Source: JBEIJQ01 sp040380145
GTDB lineage: Bacteria; Bacteroidota; Bacteroidia; Chitinophagales; Saprospiraceae
Length of the DNA stretch: 9,281 bases
Direction of reading: 5' to 3'
Assembly (NCBI GenBank): GCA_040380145.1
Contig: JBEIJQ010000123.1
Span: 1-9,281 of the forward strand
The notes under the pieces were generated by a model, which did no database searches, was not told the DNA's origin, and was given only the letters and a program-made list of their open reading frames with translations. Each line of letters opens with the position of its first letter. Positions within the stretch are counted from its first letter, which is position 1. Both the position numbers and the translations under genes were made by a program. Below are positions 1 through 4,737 of this stretch, in pieces.

Positions 1-339
1 AGCGAAGTACACCGTGTTGTTTTCTCGAAAAAAATCAATCACGTTCACGATCCCGGGCAAGTTGCCGAATTGTGCAAGCAGTTTTGCCTCTTCAAAAAAA
101 CGGTCTTTGTACGTTTCGAAATCTTCCGGGCTCAAGGATTGGATGTTGACTTGACCGCTGTTGGGCGATCGAGTGCATTTCCCGTCCATGAAAAATTCTT
201 TCACGACCACTGTGCGCCCCAAGGAAGTCTGTGTGGCTTTGTACGTGATCCCGAATCCGCCTTGGCCCAATAGGCCGGCCAACAGGTATTCGCCGTTTTT
301 GAGCGTTGTTCCGGAATGCAGGACATGGGCTTGTTGCAT
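1..339 (-). CDS. Ser/Thr protein kinase, N-terminal part (truncated by window edge)
   Basis: This is the first 113 codons of a gene that continues past the left edge. Translating the minus strand from the ATG at 339 gives a eukaryotic-type (Hanks) kinase N-lobe. The glycine-rich nucleotide-binding loop LGQGGFGITYKA is at residues 24-35, the VVVKEFF strand carries the ATP-anchoring lysine K47, and a probable helix C carries the FFEEAKLLAQF glutamates near 83-84. The next segment, NLPGIVNVIDFF, is typical of these kinases. The catalytic loop (HRD) and DFG motifs would lie outside the window, so activity cannot be judged. Such kinases phosphorylate Ser/Thr on protein partners, and Bacteroidota examples often carry extra C-terminal domains. 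The start has no Shine-Dalgarno sequence but lies 12 nt downstream of a TAnnTTTG box. It diverges from rfbA across 272 bp. The family call is secure; the target is unknown. Confidence 0.9.
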   Translation of the reverse strand, partial: MQQAHVLHSGTTLKNGEYLLAGLLGQGGFGITYKATQTSLGRTVVVKEFFMDGKCTRSPNSGQVNIQSLSPEDFETYKDRFFEEAKLLAQFGNLPGIVNVIDFFRENNTVYFA

Positions 340-351
340 GGTGTTTTTTTG

Positions 352-378
352 CAAAATTACATTTAAAAAACCGGGCAA
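352..378 (-). promoter_or_regulatory. Putative promoter of the Ser/Thr kinase gene
   Basis: On the minus strand the sequence TAATTTTG (359 to 352) matches the Bacteroidota -7 element TAnnTTTG. A TTG lies upstream at 378-376 with a 16-nt spacer, shorter than the usual 19-21, so the -33 part is doubtful. The box is 12 nt from the kinase ATG, implying a very short leader. The same 10-mer, GCAAAATTAC on the plus strand, is nearly repeated at the promoter of the nitrilase gene (2291-2298). Confidence 0.5.
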
Positions 379-567
379 AAAACTTCGTTGGAGCAGGTTA
401 AAAGGTACTCGCCTTTACATTATCAACACCCACTTGTTCAGCCACATTACCGGCTCAAGAGATTTTCTTTTTCCGAAAAAAAACAAATACCCATCTGTTT
501 GTCAATTTTTTGTCTGGTAAATAATCACTTTTCGGCGTTCCCGTCATCCATTTGCGCGATCTGGGTT

Positions 568-575
568 TATCTTTG
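568..575 (+). promoter_or_regulatory. Putative -7 element for rfbA
   Basis: TATCTTTG matches the Bacteroidota TAnnTTTG element, 36 nt before the chosen rfbA ATG. No TTG sits at the expected 19-21 nt spacing; the nearest, at 552-554, is only 13 nt away. This is therefore a half-supported promoter. Its location inside the open frame upstream of ATG 612 argues against the longer rfbA start. Confidence 0.4.
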
Positions 576-611
576 GACGGATTTTCCAAGAACCCTAAGA
601 ATTTTGCCCCC

Positions 612-1481
612 ATGAAAGGTATCATTCTCGCCGGCGGCCTCGGCACGCGCCTGTATCCCCTTACGCTTGCCGTGAGCAAGCAACTGATGCCGGTGTACGA
701 CAAACCGATGATTTACTATCCGTTGTCCACGCTCCTGCAATCGGGCATTCGGGATATTTTGATCATTTCCACGCCGCACGACCTGCCCAATTTCCAGAAA
801 TTGTTGGGGGACGGATCCGCCATCGGTTGCAACTTCACCTATCAAGAGCAGGTGGTGCCCAATGGGTTGGCCCAGGCGTTCGTGTTGGGGGAGCAGTTCA
901 TCGGCTCCGACAACGTCAGTTTGATCTTGGGCGACAACATTTTCCACGGCAACGGGCTCGACACGCTGCTTCGCCAGAGCGTTGATCCGGAGGGCGGCGT
1001 GATTTTCGCCTACCTCGTCTCAGACCCCGAGCGTTACGGGGTGGTGGAGTTCGACGACAATTTCAACGCCATTTCCATCGAGGAAAAGCCCCAACAGCCC
1101 AAGTCCAACTACGCCGTTCCGGGGATTTACTTTTACAACAATTCGGTGGTGGACATCGCCAAGAACCTCCGGCCCAGTGCCCGCGGCGAATACGAGATCA
1201 CCGATGTCAACCGCATCTACCTCGAACAGGGCCGTCTCAAAGTGGCCGTTTTGGGCCGCGGGGTGGCTTGGCTCGATACCGGTACCCACGAATCCCTGAT
1301 GCAGGCCGGGCAGTTCATCGAGGTCATCGAACAGCGCCAGGGCCTCAAGATAGGGTGCATCGAGGAGGTGGCTTGGCAGATGGGCTTCATCGACGACGAG
1401 CAAATGGCCCGCTTGGCCCACCATTACAGCAAGAGCGGCTACGGCGAATATCTCGCCGCGGTGCTCCGGTACGGTCGTTGA
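612..1481 (+). CDS. rfbA: Glucose-1-phosphate thymidylyltransferase (RmlA/RfbA)
   Basis: The product is 289 residues, the normal length for the family. It joins dTTP and glucose-1-phosphate to make dTDP-glucose and pyrophosphate, the first step to dTDP-L-rhamnose and other dTDP-sugars, in the cytoplasm. The visible motifs are the nucleotide-binding LAGGLGTRLYPLT at 6-18, SKQLMPVYDKPMIYYPL from 22, LGDN at 106-109 with a metal/catalytic Asp108, EEKP at 157-160, GEYEITD at 192-198 and WLDTGTH at 220-226. The frame is open 20 codons further upstream to 552, but homology begins at MKGIILAGG, so ATG 612 is preferred. No rfbB, rfbC or rfbD lies beside it, so the rest of the pathway must be encoded elsewhere. 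It is convergent with the nitrilase gene, with only 6 bp between the stop codons. Confidence 0.97.
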   Translation: MKGIILAGGLGTRLYPLTLAVSKQLMPVYDKPMIYYPLSTLLQSGIRDILIISTPHDLPNFQKLLGDGSAIGCNFTYQEQVVPNGLAQAFVLGEQFIGSDNVSLILGDNIFHGNGLDTLLRQSVDPEGGVIFAYLVSDPERYGVVEFDDNFNAISIEEKPQQPKSNYAVPGIYFYNNSVVDIAKNLRPSARGEYEITDVNRIYLEQGRLKVAVLGRGVAWLDTGTHESLMQAGQFIEVIEQRQGLKIGCIEEVAWQMGFIDDEQMARLAHHYSKSGYGEYLAAVLRYGR

Positions 1482-1487
1482 AAACGA

Positions 1488-2261
1488 TCAGATTTCGATC
1501 TTGAATCCGTCCCGATCGGCCAAAAAAGGCAATTTCTGACGGGTTTCCGACAGGTCCGACAAGCGGATCGTGGACAGGATCGTGCCCGGCAACCCTTCGC
1601 CGAGATGTTCGATGGTTTCGCCCGTGGGGCCGATCACCGCGGAATCTCCGGAATACCGCAGGCCGGTGCCGTCCGTGCCCACCCGGTTGACCGCTGCCAC
1701 AAAGCATTGGTTTTCGATGGCCCGCGCCCGCAAAAGGGCGTTCCAATGGGCAATGCGCCGTTCGGGCCAGTTGGCGGTGAACAGCAGCAGGTCGTAGTCC
1801 TCGGCGTTGCGGCACCATACCGGGAATCGCAGATCGTAGCAGATCAGCGGACAGACCCGCCAGCCCATCATTTCCACGTACAGTTGCCGCCGCCCGGGCG
1901 TATAGACCCGGTCTTCGCCGGCCATACCGAACAGGTGGCGCTTGTCGTAATGGTCGTAGGTGCCGTTGGGGCGCATCCAGATCAAGCGGTTGAAAAAGCG
2001 CCCGCCTTCTTCGATCATCAGCGTTCCGGTCACGACCGCGTCCAAAGCAGATGCCTGGTCGGCCATCCATTGGACGGTCGGCCCGTCCATTTTTTCGGCC
2101 AAACGCTGGGGAGCCATGCTGAATCCGGTGGTGAACATTTCCGGGAGCACGGCCAAGTCCACGCTTTTGGGCAATTCCGACAGTTTTTGGGCAAAAAAAT
2201 CGCGGTTGGCCTCCTGGGATTCCCAGTGGAGGTCGGTTTGCAAAAGGGCTAAGGTGAGCAT
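1488..2261 (-). CDS. Carbon-nitrogen hydrolase, omega-amidase (YafV/NIT2-like)
   Basis: The product is a 257-residue cytosolic nitrilase-superfamily amidase. The catalytic triad is visible: Glu41 in LPEMFTTGFS, Lys107 in DKRHLF and Cys141 in CYDLRFPVW. The CYDLRFPVW and FSMAPQ/GEDRVYTPG surroundings resemble the YafV/NIT2 omega-amidase group, which hydrolyses alpha-ketoglutaramate or alpha-ketosuccinamate and, in methionine salvage, the 2-oxo acid amide left by glutamine transaminase. No methionine-salvage genes are adjacent, so the exact substrate is inferred. The ATG at 2261 gives the standard family N-terminus (beta strand LTLALLQTDLHW) and lies downstream of a good TTG/TAnnTTTG promoter, so the gene is probably monocistronic. 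The general family call is firm; a different amide substrate is possible. Confidence 0.9.
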   Translation of the reverse strand: MLTLALLQTDLHWESQEANRDFFAQKLSELPKSVDLAVLPEMFTTGFSMAPQRLAEKMDGPTVQWMADQASALDAVVTGTLMIEEGGRFFNRLIWMRPNGTYDHYDKRHLFGMAGEDRVYTPGRRQLYVEMMGWRVCPLICYDLRFPVWCRNAEDYDLLLFTANWPERRIAHWNALLRARAIENQCFVAAVNRVGTDGTGLRYSGDSAVIGPTGETIEHLGEGLPGTILSTIRLSDLSETRQKLPFLADRDGFKIEI

Positions 2262-2290
2262 GGTGTTTCCCTGTTTTTTTGGAATTTCTG

Positions 2291-2322
2291 CAAAATTACC
2301 TCTTAAAGGCGATTTTTTTCAA
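2291..2322 (-). promoter_or_regulatory. Bacteroidota-type promoter of the omega-amidase gene
   Basis: Reading the minus strand, TTG at 2322-2320 is followed by a 21-nt spacer and then TAATTTTG at 2298-2291. This matches the TTG-N19-21-TAnnTTTG pattern of Bacteroidota primary-sigma promoters. It lies 29 nt upstream of the ATG at 2261, leaving a leader of roughly 20 nt without a Shine-Dalgarno sequence. Confidence 0.7.
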
Positions 2323-2380
2323 AAAATATCGAAGGGAAAACGGTTCGCCCAGTGCGCAGAAAAACTTGCCCGAAAAAAGA

Positions 2381-2911
2381 TCACCTCGGGGTGTAGAGCG
2401 ACACCCACCTGACGGCGGGCAGTCCGGACAGCGTCAAACTGGTCTCAAAAACTTCCACATCGGGATGCTCCACGGAAAAAACCAGTCCGTCCCGTTCTTC
2501 GCCCGCCTCAAAAAAAGTTTGCGGCCGCAAATGGAATCGGTTGATCACCGATTGGAACTCTTCGCTTTCGATGCGCAGTTCGTTGGTCCGCAGTTTGTTG
2601 GCCCAAGCGGCGTCTTTGTCGAAATACACCACGATCCGGCACTGTTGCGGTGCTCGGTTTTCGGGTGTTGGGTATTGCTGCATCATCGATTCCCAATCCG
2701 CGAAATCGGCCCAATGGAAATAGCGGGAGGTATCCAATTCGGGCACCTGTTCTCTGCGGCGTTTGATATGGGGAGCGTTGCCGGCGGGCACTTGCCATTC
2801 GCGGGGCACGGGCGTTTCTTTGGCGGTTGCCAAGGTATCGGAGGGGCGTTGCGCCGAGGCTATGGCGACGGTCAACAGGGCCAATGCCGAAAGGAAGCAC
2901 TTCGTTTTCAT
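2381..2911 (-). CDS. Small secreted protein of unknown function, paralog B
   Basis: The product has 176 residues and I do not recognise a named family. Residues 1-20 form a classic signal peptide (MKTK, hydrophobic core, ASA before Gln21), so the mature protein should be periplasmic or secreted; there is no lipobox. A charged linker (IKRRREQVPE, about 49-58) precedes an aromatic-rich stretch (YFHWADFADWESMMQQY, 64-80) and then a block starting QQCRIVVYFDK at 89-99. From residue 89 through DGLV at 141-144 it aligns without gaps to the protein encoded just upstream (20 of 56 identical by my hand count). The two are therefore tandem paralogs. The gene starts 19 nt after the upstream stop, so they are probably one operon. 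The single shared cysteine (C91) makes an internal disulfide within the block unlikely. Confidence 0.8.
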   Translation of the reverse strand: MKTKCFLSALALLTVAIASAQRPSDTLATAKETPVPREWQVPAGNAPHIKRRREQVPELDTSRYFHWADFADWESMMQQYPTPENRAPQQCRIVVYFDKDAAWANKLRTNELRIESEEFQSVINRFHLRPQTFFEAGEERDGLVFSVEHPDVEVFETSLTLSGLPAVRWVSLYTPR

Positions 2912-2930
2912 GGGAAAAAGAGGGTTGATT

Positions 2931-3446
2931 TTATTTGGGGGCTTTGACGAAGACCACCGAGACGCCTTTCTGCAGCGAAAGTTCTTTGGCGGCGGCGAGC
3001 CAATCGGTAGTGGCCCCGGTGCTTTTCAGCACCAGCCCGTCTTGGCGGGCATCAGCGTCGTACCATTTGACGATCCGAAGCCCATGTTGGGCGAGCAGGG
3101 CGTTCGTTTTGGGATCGTCCAAGCGCATTTCCCCTCTTTGCAGGGGAGCGGCCCAAGGCGCGTTTTTGGGGAAAAGCACGACGAGGCGGCAGGATTGGGC
3201 GGCATCGCCCGCTTGCAGGGCCGATGGTTCTACGGTCCTGTCCAATTTGCCCGCTGCTGCGGTTGCCAAGACCCGATAAAATTTGGGGTTGGCTTCCCGC
3301 ACGAGGGGCAGTTCCTGCCGGTAGGAGGACGGGGAAACGCCGCCGGGCGGCGCCGGCGGGGGCAAGGGCGCTTCCTGGCCTTGGGTGTTGCCCAAGGCCA
3401 GGAAGCACAGCAAGCCCATCAAAAAAGAACGGAAAACGGAGATCAT
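2931..3446 (-). CDS. Small secreted protein of unknown function, paralog A
   Basis: The product has 171 residues from the ATG at 3446. The frame is open 9 codons further to a GTG at 3473, but the ATG start gives a compact signal peptide (MISVFRSF, hydrophobic core, cleavage near GNTQGQ at about 21). A proline-rich stretch (PLPPPAPPGG, about 28-37) follows, typical of a flexible periplasmic linker. The C-terminal block begins QSCRLVVLFPKNAPWA at 84-99 and includes DGLV at 136-139. It matches the downstream protein over 56 residues (conserved Q-x-CR, VV-x-F-x-K, A-x-WA, L, E, R, LR, DGLV). No database family is recognised. It is the first gene of a likely two-gene operon and is divergent from the lipoprotein gene at 3557. 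Confidence 0.8.
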   Translation of the reverse strand: MISVFRSFLMGLLCFLALGNTQGQEAPLPPPAPPGGVSPSSYRQELPLVREANPKFYRVLATAAAGKLDRTVEPSALQAGDAAQSCRLVVLFPKNAPWAAPLQRGEMRLDDPKTNALLAQHGLRIVKWYDADARQDGLVLKSTGATTDWLAAAKELSLQKGVSVVFVKAPK

Positions 3447-3510
3447 GGAAAATGGATTGAGAACCGATTGCACCTTTAATGCGACTTTTTGCCCAAACGT
3501 TACCGCCGAA

Positions 3511-3527
3511 CAAATAAAATATATTTG
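3511..3527. promoter_or_regulatory. Compact divergent promoter with back-to-back -7 elements
   Basis: On the plus strand TATATTTG at 3520-3527 is a full TAnnTTTG match, 29 nt upstream of the lipoprotein ATG. On the minus strand TTTATTTG (3518 to 3511) matches five of six fixed positions and could serve the secreted-paralog operon, with a TTG at 3544-3542 and a rather long 23-nt spacer. The 17-bp element is an inverted repeat, with CAAATA and TATTTG arms around AAATA. A -33 TTG for the plus-strand direction is not evident at the right spacing. Confidence 0.5.
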
Positions 3528-3556
3528 CGGGACATTTTCCCCAATCCCGTTTTCGG

Positions 3557-4060
3557 ATGCAACGACTCCTTTTTATCCCCTTTTGCTGCTGCTTGTTCGT
3601 GTCCTGTTGGCAGAACTCCGATCCCGAAGATCCACCATCCGTGGCCGTTGCCTTCATGTGCGCCCTGCGCGACGGCGACTTGGAAAAAGCCCGCTCGTTG
3701 ATCGCCGAAGAATCGGCCGCCACCCTGATGTTGGGCAAAAGCATCCTCGACGGCGACGCGGAGCTCCGCGATGTTTTCGAGGGGCGCTGGCGTTCTGCGG
3801 CCTGCGAGGGCGACGACCGTTTCCGAACCTGCACGGTCTGCTGCGGCGCGACCGGCATGAACGCTGCCCTGGTGCTGGTCCGCGAAGGCGAAGCATGGAA
3901 AGTGCGGCTCGACAAATCCGGCGAAGAAGATATCCGCGAGGGCCTCGAGGCGCTCGGCGGAATCTTCGAGGACATCGATACCACCGGCTGGGGCGACGAT
4001 CTGAATCGGGTGGTGGACAGCCTTCAAAACGCCGCTCCAGCTTCCCCTAACGCGCATTGA
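3557..4060 (+). CDS. Putative lipoprotein, DUF4878-like
   Basis: The product has 167 residues. The N-terminus is a lipoprotein signal (MQRLLFIP, hydrophobic/cysteine-rich core, FVSC with the probable lipidated Cys17), so the protein likely sits in the cell envelope. After a short acidic spacer, the segment PPSVAVAFMCALRDGDLEKARSLI (about 26-49) has the pattern of the DUF4878 family: a helix ending in AL-x-x-GD-x-x-KA within a small NTF2/cystatin-like alpha+beta fold. EGEAWKVRLDK (about 110-120) resembles the final strand of that fold. The rest (DIREGLEALGGIFEDI) looks helical and acidic. The function is unknown. It precedes the YiiX-like hydrolase gene by 14 bp and is probably cotranscribed with it. 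The family assignment rests on pattern only. Confidence 0.75.
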   Translation: MQRLLFIPFCCCLFVSCWQNSDPEDPPSVAVAFMCALRDGDLEKARSLIAEESAATLMLGKSILDGDAELRDVFEGRWRSAACEGDDRFRTCTVCCGATGMNAALVLVREGEAWKVRLDKSGEEDIREGLEALGGIFEDIDTTGWGDDLNRVVDSLQNAAPASPNAH

Positions 4061-4074
4061 AAATTTTTTCCGCC

Positions 4075-4737
4075 ATGCAAAAGCATTTGCTCGGCTTAAC
4101 GGCCCTCGCTTCCGTACTGTTCCTTTCTTTTTTTTCTGTTTTGTTTTTTTCGAAAAAAAAAGAAAACCATCCGCCTCGGCCGTCGCGCCAAACCGCCACC
4201 GACCGCTTCCGTCCGGAAGAAAAATCCCTGCTGCGGGAAGGGGACATCGTGCTGCGCAGGGGCGAAGGCTCGGTCAGCGATTTCATCGTGGCCTTTCTCA
4301 AGGAAACCTATCCGGTCACCCACTGCGGCGTGGTGGTGCGCCGCGACGATGGGCTATGGGTCATCAGCAGTGAATCAACGCCCGATGCGGACGGCATCCG
4401 CTGCGATCCGCTGACCCACTTTGCGGGCTACGCCCGAAACGGATCTCTCGCGGCCGTGCGTCCCCGCTTGGACGAGGCCCAGCGCACCGCCTTTCTCCAC
4501 GCCTCGGAATGGTACCTTAGCCAGGGAAAGGCCTTCGACAAACAGTTCGACATGGCCGACACGACCAAGTTCTACTGTGCTGAACTGATGTACCACCTGT
4601 TTTTTCGGGCGACCGGAACCGATTTCCTGCCCGCCCGAAAGCCACTGGCCGCTAGCGAAGTCGTGCACATGGACAATTTTTTTGCCCCGGAGCGGTTCGA
4701 ACTGTTGTTCAACCACGCGGAAAAGACGGCTTTTTGA
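4075..4737 (+). CDS. YiiX/YebB-like permuted papain-fold (NlpC/P60-type) hydrolase, membrane-anchored
   Basis: The product has 220 residues. A hydrophobic segment at about 5-25 followed by SKKKE suggests an uncleaved N-terminal anchor or signal peptide. The main domain matches YiiX-type circularly permuted papain-like enzymes (PF05708-like). It has EGDIVLRRG at 55-63, the VTHCGVVV motif with probable catalytic His83, a long strand/helix region with DPLTHF, and FYCAELMYHLFF with probable nucleophile Cys168. In this permuted fold His precedes Cys. Relatives are thought to hydrolyse or transfer amide- or ester-linked groups on peptides or lipids; the substrate here is unknown. A TTG start at 4057 would overlap the lipoprotein stop, but ATG 4075 gives a better signal sequence. 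The 3' end overlaps the convergent CHAT gene by 29 bp. T8, T7 and A9 tracts fall within the first 90 bp of coding. Confidence 0.85.
   Translation: MQKHLLGLTALASVLFLSFFSVLFFSKKKENHPPRPSRQTATDRFRPEEKSLLREGDIVLRRGEGSVSDFIVAFLKETYPVTHCGVVVRRDDGLWVISSESTPDADGIRCDPLTHFAGYARNGSLAAVRPRLDEAQRTAFLHASEWYLSQGKAFDKQFDMADTTKFYCAELMYHLFFRATGTDFLPARKPLAASEVVHMDNFFAPERFELLFNHAEKTAF

Larger units (their letters stand above)
340..611. other. Divergent intergenic region between the kinase gene and rfbA
   Basis: This 272-bp gap is clearly more AT-rich than the flanking genes and contains several A and T runs (for example around 463-485 and 505-512). Apart from outward-facing TAnnTTTG boxes at 352-359 (minus) and 568-575 (plus), I see no RNA gene, strong hairpin or repeat. 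The short open frames across it have low-complexity products with no family resemblance and are not called. Confidence 0.6.

Noticed and set aside
552..611. 20-codon upstream extension of rfbA
   Set aside because: RmlA proteins begin at MKGIILAGG, and the extension covers the likely -7 element at 568-575.
340..611. Small genes in the kinase-rfbA gap
   Set aside because: The short open frames here give low-complexity, unrelated products and overlap each other and the promoter boxes.
1470..1530. Bidirectional terminator between rfbA and the omega-amidase gene
   Set aside because: Repeated CGATC motifs are present, but no stem of useful length followed by a T run could be formed.
1605..2252. 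215-codon plus-strand frame opposite the omega-amidase gene
   Set aside because: The minus-strand protein has a complete catalytic triad and family motifs; the plus-strand product has no recognisable domain.
3447..3473. GTG start adding nine residues to secreted paralog A
   Set aside because: The ATG at 3446 gives a better signal peptide with a charged n-region near the N-terminus; the longer start cannot be fully excluded.
2763..3479. 238-codon plus-strand frame opposite the secreted paralogs
   Set aside because: It crosses both paralog genes and the promoter region and has low-complexity Gly/Arg-rich composition; the minus-strand genes have signal peptides and mutual homology.
3052..3984. 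310-codon minus-strand frame across the divergent promoter and lipoprotein gene
   Set aside because: It spans two genes in opposite orientation and the AT-rich promoter, with Ser/Arg-rich composition; this is a shadow frame.
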